Assembly: GCA_944989445.1 (NCBI GenBank) | Contig: CALYLW010000346.1 | Location: 1,229,670-1,293,669, forward strand | Direction: 5' to 3' | DNA: 64,000 bases | Origin: Ampullaceana balthica | Taxonomy: Eukaryota; Mollusca; Gastropoda; Lymnaeidae | Part shown: piece after piece, positions 10,905 through 21,989 of the stretch | Position numbering within the stretch: position 1 is the first letter of the stretch | Layout of the letters: every line of letters begins with the position of its first letter | Notes under the pieces: generated by a model | Told to the model about the DNA's origin: nothing | Seen by the model: the letters and a program-made list of their open reading frames with translations, nothing else | The model's database searches: none | Translations under genes and position numbers: made by a program

Positions 10905-11870
10905 ATACTATTAGACTATTAGGTCATATCATATATATATATTTACGCTCAATTATCGCTGTCTGCCTCACGCCTAACGCTAAGGGACATCACTATGCTT
11001 TTTTATAAAATTGAAAATATAGACTTAAAAATCATAATCATTTTGGTTTCCAGATTAACATTAGCCAAACAACGCACGAACCTATGACGTCAGCATTTGT
11101 GGTGTAAACAGTGCTGACTGACTCAAAGATATATTTTTTGGTGCAGTAATTTGGTGCCCTGCTTCCTAAAAGTAGTTAAAAAATCGTGTGGTGATTAGCA
11201 CTGTAAAAAAATATTATATAAATACTTTGTGTACATTTCAGGAGTATTTCGTATTTATCATACAAAGGAAGGATAAGTTACTTGGGTCTTTGACAAAAAA
11301 AATTGGGCGCCGCAGGCGCCCTACAATCCCTATTATAAAATACTTTGTGTACATTTCAGGAAGTTTAATATTATGTATTTATCATACGAGGACAAGTTAG
11401 TTGGGCTTTTGAAAAAGGTGGGCGCCGTAGGCGCCCTAAAAAAAGTGGGCGCGGCAGGTGCTAAGGAGCCGCAGCACAAAATAGTAAACAATATAATAGC
11501 CCAAGTCACAGGTTGGAAGGAAGTATCCGTAGCGCTATGACGTCATTTTTTGAGCTTATATTTAAGTGTATATACAAGGCGCGCATCAGGAGGTGTGCAC
11601 AATTCTAAAAAAAATCTAAAAGATTCTAAAATAAATATTATACGACGTCATAGTTTTAGCTTATATTTTAATTTTGGAAAAGAGATCGATGTAAAAAGAG
11701 GATTTGAGGATTTATAATTATAAAATACTTTGTGTACATTTCAGGAAGTTTAATATTTCGTATTTATCAAACAAGGATAAGTTACTTGGGCTTTTTTTTA
11801 CAAAAGTAGGCGCCCTAAAACCCTTAGTTATTTATATTTTTAATAATTAAATACATTTATTAATTAAATG
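10905..11870. repeat. GGCGCC-palindrome repeat family, copy 1
   Basis: A block of about 115 bp recurs: an ACTTTGTGTACATTTCAGGA stretch, AAGTTTAATATT, TCGTATTTATCA, GACAAGTTAGTTGGGCTTTT, then the perfect palindrome-like GGGCGCCGTAGGCGCCC. Around four partial units lie at 11210-11330, 11335-11440, 11450-11470 and 11715-11830. A linked TATGACGTCAT segment precedes them. The same set occurs at 51200-51560, so this is a dispersed mobile family of unknown class. Confidence 0.7.
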
Positions 11871-12591
11871 TGTGCTCAAGGCGATGGACCCACTGAAGGC
11901 AGAACACACCAGAACACGCCAGAACATGCATGTATATCATTTATTGGATATAGAATAGCTTGAAATTAAAAACTCCGCTGGACTCCTGTCCTCAGATTCA
12001 AGAGTGACCTGAGACGACCTAGGGGGCCGCCCACAAATGACGTCACGCATTTTGGCCGTCACACTTCGTCACAAAAACTTAGATCCTCCACTTCAAGATG
12101 ACGTCACAAAGTTTTGACACCCCCCCCTAAAAAGCCGTATTTTATAATAGAAACTTAGCATGTTGTAAATCACTTTTGTGTGTGTGGTATTTAAAGGGAG
12201 AAAACCATGGATTTCGAATGAGTAGTAAAAGGCGAGTGTCACCCCTTGCCATTTGTAAGCCTTGTAAACAGGGTTCGGTTCATGGCAGCGTGTGTCTTTT
12301 GTGAGTTTGACTTAAACTTTTTGTATGTGTTTTTTTGTGTCCTTTTTGTTTTTTAGTGTATATTTTTTATGTTTAATTCGTGTGTGACTGTTTTTGTGTG
12401 TTAATATCTATGTGTGTGGGAAGGTATATTTAGTGTATCTATTTTGTGTGTTTGTCTATTTTTAGGTCTGTGTCTACTTTTTCGTGTGAGTGTTTATTTG
12501 TGTAAAAAATATTTTTGGGTAAAATTTATTGTATATTTTGTGTGTGAGTGTCTATATTTTACATGACTGCCTGCACCACTTCTGCTCCTTT
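11871..12591. other. no gene; possible MITE fragment
   Basis: 12020-12130 holds GGGGGCCGCCCACAAATGAC, then GTCACGC and GACGTCAC...CACCCCCCC, related in style to the MITE at 51734-52009. The rest is T/G-rich with many TGTGTG runs. Confidence 0.4.
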
Positions 12592-12925
12592 TACCACACT
12601 CACCCTACCAGTCAGTTACACTCCCACACTCACCCTACCAGTCAGTTACACTCCCACACTCACCCTACCAGTCAGTTACCCTCCCACACTCACCCTACCA
12701 GTCAGTTACCCTCCCACACTCACCCTACCAGTCAGTTACCCCCCCCCCACACACTCACCCTTCCACTTACCTTTATACACTCACACTATCAGTTACCCTC
12801 CCACACTCACCCGACCAGTCAGTTACCCCTCCCCCCACACTCACCCGACCAGTCAGTTACCCTCCCACACTCACCCTTCCAGTTACATTTCTACACTCAC
12901 ACTATCAGTTACCCTCCCACACTCT
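12592..12925. repeat. 30-bp minisatellite
   Basis: About 11 units of CACACTCACCCTACCAGTCA plus GTTACCCTCC, with C-run and deletion variants. Because 30 is a multiple of 3, long frames run through it; they are not genes. Confidence 0.9.
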
Positions 12926-13694
12926 TCAGTTCATAACCTTAAATAGCTAACAGAGACAGTTATCTGACGTCACATTTTAACGGCTGTGGACACATTTAAC
13001 GCCCAGCCTCGCCGCCATTTACCATTTACTCTGACAGCAATAAAACTGTCAACGCAAGAAAACCCATCAGTAATAACACAAAGGGACACAGAAAAGAAGC
13101 AATAAAAAACAGACGCATGAAAATTTAAACTTTATAATAAACAAAAATAAAAACGAAACAAATAACATTGTTTTAAAAATCGTTTTCCATTGTATTGAAA
13201 TCCTATAATTTTAAAAAAAAACCTTTTGCTATTAGGAATGAGTGCTAGCAGTAACAACTCGCCACAGCTGTAGAACTGAGATATGTGCTGGGTTAAAAAG
13301 CAATGAAACGCTCTTTCGCATTAAAACAAATGTGTTTTGCGTGTTTCCCGACACGAGTGTTTGTTTGTCTTGGAATAAAACTGAGATAAGATGCTCATTA
13401 ATTTTTTTTTCCAAACGCTTCAGTTCACCCTCAGAGTCAAGGTCACGGGCAAGGGAGGAGACGGGTTCCAACCCGACAAAATCAATTTGATTCTCTCCCT
13501 TCGTTTACTCCCCCCCCCGCCCCACGGTAGACGCCACCTTTCCACTCTCCAGAGCCCCAGCACCGACTGTGTCGTGTCTCCGTGATAAGATCATATCAGC
13601 GGCATCAAGGAATGCAGCACTACTCCAAGATTCATGTCTATTACTTAGCAATTGGTGGTCGCCTTATTAAGTGGGAGACGTTTTTAAACTGCCG
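12926..13694. other. no gene recognised
   Basis: Non-repetitive sequence with short overlapping frames on both strands at 13232-13585 and no recognisable domain. Confidence 0.5.
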
Positions 13695-13935
13695 TGAAGA
13701 GAGAGAGAGAGAGATGGGTGTGGGAAGGAGAAATAGGGAGAGAAAGAGAGAGGGGGATGGGTGTGGGAAGGAGAAATAGGGAGAGAAAGACAGAGGGGGA
13801 TGGGTGTGGGAAGGAGAAATAGGGAGAGAAAGACGGAGAAATAGGGAGAGAAAGAGAGAGAGAGGAAGATAGAGGGTGAACGAGAATAGGAGAAAGAGAG
13901 AAGAGGGGTGGAGAAAGGGGAGAGAGATAGTGAGA
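13695..13935. repeat. GA-rich 52-bp tandem repeat
   Basis: About three units of GATGGGTGTGGGAAGGAGAA plus ATAGGGAGAGAAAGAGAGAG, decaying into GA-rich sequence. Confidence 0.85.
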
Positions 13936-14042
13936 ATGGATAAAAGAGAGATATATATAAAGATAGTGTCAGAGATATTAGGCATGATGAAAGAGAAAGC
14001 AATAATCTTTATAAGAGAAAATATCCTCGAAAATCAATTTGT

Positions 14043-14310
14043 GATCCATCGATTTTTCCATCCATCCATCGATTTTTCCTTCCATCCATCCATCTATCTT
14101 TTAATCCATCCATCCATCCATCCATCCATCCATCCATCCATCCATCCATCCATCCATCCATCCATCCATCGATCCATCCATCCATCCATCGATCCATCGA
14201 TCCATCCATCCATCCATCCATCCATCCATCCATCCATCCATCCATCCATCCATCCATCCATCCATCCATCCATCCATCCATCCATCCATCCATCTATCGA
14301 TCCATCCATA
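14043..14310. repeat. (CCAT)n microsatellite
   Basis: About 270 bp of CCAT with sparse CGAT and CTAT variants. The IHPSIHPS and MDGWMDGW frames are repeat artefacts. Confidence 0.97.
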
Positions 14311-14877
14311 AATACAGAAAACCATTGAGGCACCTACCTGCCCAGTAAAGATGATGATCTACCATTTACGAGACTGCGCAGCTTTAAGGAAACTTAAAAA
14401 TTTTTTAAAAAAAAATTAAAGAAAAATGTCTACATCGTTCCTGAATGTCCAAGAGTAATGGGTCTTCTTGGACCCAAGGGAAATTACGTAACAGGCATCT
14501 TGTGAATCAAGTTACATTTTATTGTTGCTTAACTGGGTAACCTGACATTTCTTAGATTTGGTAAGATATCATCAATAGCAAAATCTACATCCAAATAAAT
14601 GTATGAAGTTTGAATTGTAATGAATTTAGACGCTAAAAGGTGTTAACACTTTTCTTCACGGATGGGAAGGTGGAATTTTTAACAGCATGAACTTAGAGTA
14701 TGAATTCATAGTAATTCAGAGAGTCGCTTTGTACGCCAAGTGGGTAAACTGTTTCCACCTAAAAGAAAGTTTATTGAAGAGTACGTAGTGAATGACGATA
14801 ACTTTCAATTTTCACGTTGTTTCGGAAATATTTTACTGCCTTTTGTAACAGATATTAGTTTTATAAGGCTACACAAA
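14311..14877. other. no gene recognised
   Basis: Unique AT-rich sequence with no coding frame of note. Confidence 0.6.
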
Positions 14878-15114
14878 AGGGCGCTAACCATCTAGCAGCG
14901 CAACTATCTAAACTAAGGGCGCTAACCATCTAACAGTGCAACTCTCTAAACAAAGGGCGCTAACCATCTAACAGTGTAACTCTCTAAACAAAGGGCGCTA
15001 ACCATCTAACAGTGCAACTATCTAAACAAAGGGCGCTAACCATCTAACAGTGTAACTCTCTAAACTAAGGGCGCTACGTATCTCACAGTGTGAGTCTCTA
15101 AATTGAGGGCGCAA
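14878..15114. repeat. 38-bp minisatellite
   Basis: Six units of GCGCTAACCATCTAACAGTG plus CAACTCTCTAAACAAAGG, the last ones degenerate. Confidence 0.92.
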
Positions 15115-15245
15115 CTAATACGTGGGTCAACTACTAGTAACCATTTACACACCCAGACACTAAGAGATGACCTGCGCCGCCCTAACTAGTGCACCTTCTG
15201 CACCATTAGTGAACCGTACTCCACATACATTCTTGTTGCTCTATA

Positions 15246-15535
15246 GAAAGACATGTTACGTCACTATGTGCAATTGCAGGTGTAAGGACATACTACATCA
15301 CTATGATTATCCCTAAAGGGAAAGATAAACCACATCGCTATGATTATCTCTAAAGGGAAAGACAAACCACATCACTATGATTATCTCTATATAGGAAGAC
15401 AAACCACATCAGTATGACTAGCTCTAGAGAAAGACAAACCACATCACTATGACTATCTCTATATAGGAAGACAAACCACATCACTATGACTATCTCTATA
15501 TAGGAAGACAAACCACATCACTATGACCAGCTCTA
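15246..15535. repeat. 37-bp minisatellite
   Basis: About eight units of GACAAACCACATCACTATGA plus CTATCTCTATATAGGAA, diverging leftwards. Confidence 0.9.
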
Positions 15536-15814
15536 GCAAATGCCTTTTCTCCATGCACACTATCGAATTTTCCCCATACGCGTCTAAGAACCTTTGAAAA
15601 TAAATCAGTCAAAAAGCGCACAATATCAAATGTGCCTAGGGGCTCTAAGATAATTGGATTTGGGCAACAATATTTCCTCGATGTCAGGCACATGCTGGTC
15701 AAAGAAAAAAAAACTTTAATAAGGTTAACAGGGTAATAAAGTTGACAGGCCGTGTGAAGTCCAAGAGAAAATGTTGATACATTTCTTTACATGTAAGAAA
15801 TATGTATAAAATTC

Positions 15815-16345
15815 TGGGTATAGATGTTTGTGTAGGGTTATCTAGGTCAGACTTCGGGTTATGGGTATAGATGTTTGGGTAGGGTTATCTAGGTCAGACT
15901 TTGGGTTATGGGCAAAGGTGTTTGGTTTGGTATATCTAGGTCAGACTTCGGGTTATGGGCAAAGGTGTTTGGGTAGGGTTATCTAGGTCAGACTTCGGGT
16001 TATGGGTAAAGGTGTTTGGGTAGGGTTATCTAGGTCAGACTTCGGGTTATGGGTAAAGGTGTTTGGGTAGGGTTATCTAGGTCAGACTTCGGGTTATAGG
16101 CAAAGGTGTTTGGTTTGGGTTATCTAGGTCAGACTTCGGGTTCTGGGTAAAGGTGTTTGGGTTGGGTTATCTAGGTCAGACTTCGGGTTCTGGGTAAAGG
16201 TGTTTGGGTAGGGTTATCTAGGTCAGACTTCGGGTTCTGGGTAAAGGTGTTTGGATAGGGTTATCTAGGTCAGACTTCGGGTTATGGGTATAGATGTTTG
16301 TGTAGGGTTATCTAGGTCAGACTTCGGGTTCTGGGTAAGTGTCGT
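15815..16345. repeat. 47-bp minisatellite
   Basis: About 11 units of TAGGGTTATCTAGGTCAGAC, TTCGGGTTATGGGTAAAGGT and GTTTGGG. Each unit has one telomere-like TAGGGTTA octamer, which is probably coincidence. Degenerate GTTAAGGGT sequence follows to about 16435. Confidence 0.92.
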
Positions 16346-16910
16346 CTCGAAAAGTGTTCGAGTTAAAGGTGTCGGTTAAGGGTACGGATTAAGGGTTGTC
16401 CGAGTTAGAATTCTGGTTAAGGGTTTGCTTAGTTAATACGTTTAAATCACATTTTAAATAGTCCCTTGGTCCTATAGTCGTGAAGTATTCATGGTTTTAT
16501 TTAATTCATCTGCCAGTTTTACCCTACATGAAAGTCGTTCGTAAATATAACCCAAGATCTCATGTGCCAAACTTAATGGCGCTGAAACGTGTACACTTAC
16601 TATAAACTGACAATGGCAATGCACATTAGTTGTACGTGAAAATAACTAAATGTCAAGAAAAATAAATGAAAATATCTGTAAACGTTACACTTATTTGTTA
16701 TTTTTTTACTATATAATTTATCTCAAAGGCCAAAACATAACACATTTTTTTTTATTACAAGCCACCATTTTCTTACAATAAAACTTTAAAAAATCGTTTG
16801 CGTAAAACATAGGCGGAATGATAACATGAATGGATATGTGAAATTTCGATCGTTTATCAAATAATACCAAGCTGGTCGACTTACTTCTAATACTTCAGAA
16901 ATGATGCATA
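16346..16910. other. no gene recognised
   Basis: Decayed flank of the 47-bp array, then AT-rich unique sequence. Confidence 0.6.
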
Positions 16911-17165
16911 AACAGTTAAATGTAACAGCTGATACTGTTGAAATGTTACAACAAACAGTTAAATCTAACAGTTGATATTGTTGGAATGTTACAACAAACA
17001 GTTCAATATAACAGCTGATATTGTTGGAATGTTACAACAAACAGTTCAATATAACAGCTGATATTGTTGGAATGTTACAACAAACAGTTCAATACAACAG
17101 CTGATATTGTTGGAATGTTACAACAAACAGTTCAATATAACAGCTGATATTGTTGGAATGTTACA
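16911..17165. repeat. 43-bp minisatellite
   Basis: About six units of AATGTTACAACAAACAGTTC plus AATATAACAGCTGATATTGT and TGG. Confidence 0.92.
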
Positions 17166-17485
17166 TAAGAACACCCACACGAATAACAAGTACAGGTCTC
17201 GACTCCAATTAGTTCCCCTTGGGAAAACATCCCCCGATATCTCAATGTGTTTTCAGCAGATAGACTTTATCTTTATCAAAGAATTATCCAGCCGAAGCGT
17301 TGCCGTTTATGATGATTTCCTCATAAAAAGACATTTTACCTTCAGAACTTTTGGCCAAACCAAGCTGATACAAATTTCCGTATATTTTAAACATATTTTT
17401 TCAATACATTTCTACTGTGATCGTGTTGGCCCGAGCTTCAACAAACATTTTGTTTTTGTGATTCCCGGCGAAAGAGGCCATATTA

Positions 17486-17563
17486 AACCACTGACCAGAA
17501 TATATCCGGGCTTATTCCGGTATAGGCCAGAGTAGCCCCGGGTATTTTCTGGTCAGTGCTTTA
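17486..17563. repeat. short hairpin-forming inverted repeat
   Basis: Arms TAAACCACTGACCAGAA...TCCGGG and CCCGGGTATTTTCTGGTCAG, TGCTTTA pair over about 26 bp with few mismatches around a 25-bp loop. It could be a tiny MITE or a structured RNA; nothing further identifies it. The 320 bp to its left (17166-17485) is unique, with a 142-codon frame (17107-17535) that starts in the minisatellite and has no known domain. Confidence 0.6.
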
Positions 17564-17584
17564 ATCTGGTCTGTTAAACTGGTG

Positions 17585-17855
17585 CAGTGGTACCTCGAGA
17601 TACGAATACTTCAAGATAAGAAAAAACCAAGATACGAAAGGCCATTCGAAGAATATTTTGTTCCAAGATACGAAAAAAATCGACGATACGAAAAATGCGC
17701 AGCTGACAACATTGGGCATCCCGTGACTGCATTCAAGGCACCATCACAGTTCTTGCGCAGTTCATTGACATTTGCCTGACTCATTTCAGAAACATTGTAA
17801 AATACAGTCAAAAACAGGCTTCCTTGGCTCAACATTTGCCAAGAGACCACTAGTA
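17585..17855 (+). mobile_element. Tigger-like element, 5' fragment
   Basis: Starts CAGTGGTACCTCGAGATACG and has repeated CAAGATACGAAA-type subterminal motifs to about 17695, typical of pogo/Tigger terminal repeats. It is cut at 17855 by hAT copy A'. Confidence 0.6.
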
Positions 17856-18440
17856 CAGTGGCGTAGCGAGAGGGGGCATGGGGGGGGGGCAAATGCCCCG
17901 GGCGGCACATTTTTAGGGGCGGCAAATTCCTCGTCGTTAATTAGTCTCTAGGAATGAAAATAAATATTTAAAATGGACATTTTTATTAAAATAAGTTAAA
18001 TATTAAAATAATAAATTTATAAAAGAAATAAATAAACTATCCTAAAATATGTAAACGTTTCTATTGCCAAAAATTTAAACTCAATATTGGATATTAATTA
18101 TTCTGACACATATGCTACTGAACTTAAAAAAACCGAGAGGTTTCAGTAATATGAGAACGTGACACTGATCCACTGTTAAATTAATAGATTCTTCACATTT
18201 GACAGCTATTCCTGTTGTAGAAGCTAAAATTACTGTAGCCGATACATTTAAAAAATGAGCCGATCGAATTCTTTATGCGGCAATTGTATTCGACAGCTCG
18301 TCATATATTTCACACAAGGATCAAACACGTCCAGTTGTGCGATGTGTTAAGTTTAAAAATCAGGAAGTAGACGTTGTAGAATCTTTCAAAGATTTTATTG
18401 AAACAAAAAGAATCTACTTACAACATATCTAAAATGATTG

Positions 18441-19437
18441 TCTCTATATATATAAGCCGCATTTGTTGTCTGTCTGTTCCCTAATAACTCAAGATCCAGA
18501 CAACCAAATAACGTGAAATTTGGTACACGTACACAAAATTATACCGGAAAGGTTATTAAACGGGTTTCGTTCCATATATATAAGATACTGGGGCCCGGGG
18601 GCCCAAAATGTAGTTTTTCCCTATATGAGCTATATAAAATAAAAATTATTGAAAATTAAGACGTAAAATAATGACGCAAATTAATAAACATTTTGGTGTC
18701 GAGATTAACAAGAAGGCGATTATCGCCATAAAATAATTTTTGTTGTTGTTGTTGCTTTGTTGTTGTTGCTTTTGTTGTTGTAGTTGTTGTTGTTGCTTTG
18801 TTGTTGTTGCTGTTGTTGCTGTTGTTGTTGTAGTTGTTTTTTGTTGTTGTTGTTTTTGTTGTTGTTTTGTTTTTGTTGTTGTTGCAGTTTTTGTTGCTGT
18901 TGCTGTTGTTGTTTTTGCTGTTGTTGTTTTTGTTGTTGTTGCTGTTGCTGTTGTTGTTGCTGTTGTTGTTGTTGTTGCTGTTGTTGCTTTTGTGTTGTTT
19001 TTGCTGTTGTTGTTGTTGTCCACATCCCTTGCCCTGCGACGACAATGTCCTTCATGTTGTTATTGCTTTGTTGTTGTTGCTGTTGTAGTTGTTGTTTTGT
19101 TGTTGTTGCTTTGTTGTTGTTGCTGTTGTTGTTGTAGTTGTTTTGTTGTTGATTTTGTTGTTGATTTTGTTGTTTTTGTTGTTGTTTAGTTTTTGTTGTT
19201 TTGTTGCTGTTGCTGTTTCTGTTGTTGGTTTTGTCGTTGTTGCTGTTGTTGTTGCTGTTGCTGTTGTTGTTGCTGTTGTTGTTTTGTAGTTGTTGTTTTG
19301 TTGTTGTTGCTTTGTTGTTGTTGTAGTTGTTGTTGTTTTGTTTTTGTTGTTTGTTTTTGTTGTTTTGTTGCTGTTGTTGTTTTTGTTGTTGTTGCTGTTG
19401 TTGTTAAACCTGGGCGAAGCCGGGTACTTGCCCCTAG
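18441..19437 (+). mobile_element. Helitron-like element 1, carrying (TTG)n
   Basis: Starts TCTCTATATATATAAGCC and ends with a small hairpin (CCTGG...CCGGG, 19408-19423) followed by TACTTGCCCCTAG, the classic Helitron TC...CTAG layout with no terminal inverted repeats and no target duplication. Comparison with hAT copy A, which lacks the insert, shows the break exactly between ATGATTG and TAAATAAAT. Most of the body (18740-19405) is (TTG)n with GCT variants. Non-autonomous: no Rep/helicase frame. Confidence 0.8.
18740..19405. repeat. (TTG)n microsatellite inside Helitron 1
   Basis: Imperfect TTG/CTG/TAG triplets split by a 32-bp unique segment at 19020-19051. Poly-Q, poly-N/T and poly-C/V frames across it are artefacts. 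Confidence 0.95.
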
Positions 19438-19963
19438 TAAATAAATAATGGCCTTAAAATAATGGACAACAGAGACTTAACGTATGTTAATACTTCTTCA
19501 TGGCTGGAAAGTATGCATGAGCTCAATAAATTCTTAAAGACACCAATCTCTATTTTTAATTATTTCTTTGCTCAAACAGTTCATTAAACCTAATTTCTTT
19601 ACTTGCTACTTCAACTGAAACGAACTCTCCAACTAATTTAGGTTAACTAAAACGTTGTTACGACTTCTTTTCCTTGTCCACGAACCATTGAAAAAAATAT
19701 AATTGCTGCTACAGGCAAGGCATCAATTTAAACAGACTTCGGGAATCAAGATACAAAACAGTTAATGTACCATCATGGAGCCATTGAGATGTTATTTTGA
19801 AACTATGTAAGAACTGACAGAGGCAGACGAAGAGCTAAACACACTAACAGATGCAAGAACTTTGTTAGTCACATTGACATTTTTTCTTTTAATATTTGAA
19901 ATTATGTACTATATGGAAACATGTGCTTTATGAATTCAATGATGTCCAAAATTATAGCTCTAT

Positions 19964-20229
19964 CTTATCTATACAGACGCTCCTTCTATGCAGAAGATAG
20001 TTGCGTCCACAGACCATGACAGATGATCTGTTGGCAAGTGAAGCAGCATTCACAAGCCACGGCTTTGTGGGTTCCACGCATTACCCAGCCATAACACTAC
20101 ATGTTAGGTACCCATTCGGAGCGGGGTGACTCAGGGACGCCCTAGGCCCCGGGGACAAACCCTTGCCTTCACACGGATTCGAACCCGTGACCATCGGTAC
20201 GACAGTCCAGTGTGCTGCCACTCGACCAC
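19964..20229 (-). mobile_element. tRNA-derived SINE
   Basis: On the minus strand it starts with a tRNA-like head: TGTGGTCGAGTGGCAGCACA (A box; Ser/Leu-type D-arm) and CACGGGTTCGAATCCGTG (B box with T-arm). The body includes GCTGGGTAATGCGTGGAACC, and it ends AGAAGGAGCGTCTGTATAGA and TAAGA. The 8-mer AGCTCTAT flanks it (19956-19963 and 20230-20237) as a target duplication, and hAT copy A' sequence continues on both sides. A tail fragment of the same family lies at 28183-28245. Confidence 0.8.
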
Positions 20230-20382
20230 AGCTCTATAAATGCTTTGTGGAGCAAATCACAGAGAAACTATTGGAATACTTAAAGGAAGCTTTGGCGTTT
20301 GCTAAACTTTTATGTGGATACCTTATCATTTAATTGAAACTTCTAGTCAAAGAACGAGAGAGCAAAATATTGGCGATCACAG

Positions 20383-20585
20383 CGACTATATATCATGTTA
20401 CTATATAGCCATGTTACTATATAGCCATGTTACTATATAGCCATGTTACTATATAGCCATGTTACTATATAGCCATGTTACTATATATCATGTTACTATA
20501 TAGCCATGTTACTATATAGCCATGTTACTATATATCATGTTACTATTTAGCCATGTTACTATATAGCCATGTTATTATATAGCCA
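20383..20585. repeat. 16-bp minisatellite inside hAT A'
   Basis: About 12 units of TATATAGCCATGTTAC, some with a 14-bp form. hAT homology flanks it on both sides; the matching site in copy A (8142-8181, minus) has no array. Confidence 0.9.
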
Positions 20586-20700
20586 CATTATGTAGAAAAA
20601 CATTTGAGAAGAAAGTCGTTTTCTTCACAAGATGACGTAGATGTAGAAATTCATGTTAGGCTGTGGTAGCTACATAATTCGGAAAACAGGTATAATTTTA

Positions 20701-21035
20701 GTTCTGTCTTGTTATTGACGCAAGAAATCTTCATGGTAACCACTACTGAATTTACACTAAGTTACCAATGTTAAGGCCATCAGTTTTGCTATTTTTTTTA
20801 GACTGGACATAAGTTGCGTCCAGTCATAGCCAGCCTTCGCAAACCATAGGCATGAAAATGTGGGGACGTCCAATCTACTCAGGTTACTTGTCAGAACATG
20901 CACCGCACACTTTCTTGAAAACTTAAATAAATCCTAGAATAAATCTTTCATCTCTCTGACTCAGCTCTACTTTTGATTGGTCGGCGTTTGAGGCTGCGCT
21001 GCTTGTTTGACTAAATAATTTGTTGACCTGTGCAG
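20701..21035. other. no gene recognised
   Basis: Unique sequence; hAT homology is no longer clear. Confidence 0.5.
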
Positions 21036-21215
21036 AATTGTATAACCTCTGGTACATGTTTGATGTTATACATTGATGGTATAACCTCTGGTGCATGTTT
21101 GATGTTACAAATTGTTGGTATAACCTCTGGTACATGTTTGATGTTATACATTGATGGTATAACCTCTGGTGCATGTTTGATGTTATACATTGATGGTATA
21201 ACCTCTGGTACTAAC
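21036..21215. repeat. 39-bp minisatellite
   Basis: About 4.6 units of GGTATAACCTCTGGTACATG plus TTTGATGTTATACATTGAT. Confidence 0.92.
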
Positions 21216-21374
21216 TTGCTCTAACTCTAACACATTGACGGCAAAACTTCTGCTTTTATAATTTAGCTTTTTACACTTATTATAAAAATCCTAAATAACA
21301 ACAAAGACAAAACAAGTTATAGATTTATGCAGCGTGTTACACATACGTGTACACAGAGAAAACACGTAATCAAT

Positions 21375-21378
<4 letters not shown>

Positions 21379-21454
<76 letters not shown>

Positions 21455-21520
21455 CTCCATTCCCCCCTCTCTCTCACTCTCTTTCTCTCTCTCTCTCTCA
21501 ATATATATATATATATATAA
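21379..21520. repeat. (CT)n then (AT)n microsatellite
   Basis: About 120 bp of CT with CCCC interruptions, then about 20 bp of AT. Confidence 0.97.
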
Positions 21521-21989
21521 TATCTATGCATATACACATTCACATGTGTTCCCATATCAATAATACGACAGTCAATGTTTGAAATATTTCTTCTTGCCAA
21601 GTAGGAACAGACTAACATTATGACAATCTATTATTTGATAATCCACTTATCCTCACATATTCTCCAACGTGTGAGTTGTGATAACGCCCTGAGTGCTACG
21701 TGGCTTCCATGAAGATAACATCAACAGTTTTCCTGACGACATATCTCCGGCCATAAAAATCCAAGCAGCGTTTGAACGTGATAAAGGGCGATCATTCGCA
21801 CTCTTCAGTTTTTTTAGATCTTGTTGTCGCGGCCATGACTTTATTCTCTACCCTTGACTGACACGCACACAAGTATAGACAAACATAGATTTAAGACACG
21901 CACAAATATGGGCACACACACGCATAATCACACAGACACACACAGAGACTTTAACACACCCTTATTTCTTGGGAGTCCAGGGAGGGAGA
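21521..21989. other. no gene; CA-rich decayed tract
   Basis: Unique sequence followed by degenerate CACACA at 21860-21950. Confidence 0.6.

Larger units (their letters stand above)
17856..20700 (+). mobile_element. hAT transposon copy A' (ZMYM1-like), interrupted three times
   Basis: Begins CAGTGGCGTAGCG followed by a G-run and a GGGGCGGCAAATTCCTCGTC block. It matches the minus-strand sequence of copy A from 10230 downwards. Homology can be followed through 18420, resumes at 19438, again at 20238, and again after 20585 to about 20700. The three interruptions are a Helitron (18441-19437), a SINE (19964-20229) and a 16-bp minisatellite (20383-20585). The right end is lost. Coding remnants (HIFHTRIKHVQLCD, VESFKDFIE, NTSSWLESMHELNK) show the same DUF4371-like protein as copy A, with stops. 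Confidence 0.75.

Noticed and set aside
14009..14333. DGWMDGWM and IHPSIHPS frames
   Set aside because: (CCAT)n microsatellite.
17107..17535. 142-codon frame
   Set aside because: Starts inside a 43-bp minisatellite unit and ends in a hairpin repeat; no domain recognised.
18646..19444. Poly-Q, poly-N and poly-C/V frames
   Set aside because: Microsatellite (TTG)n inside a Helitron, open in many frames on both strands. The same applies to 29032-29496.
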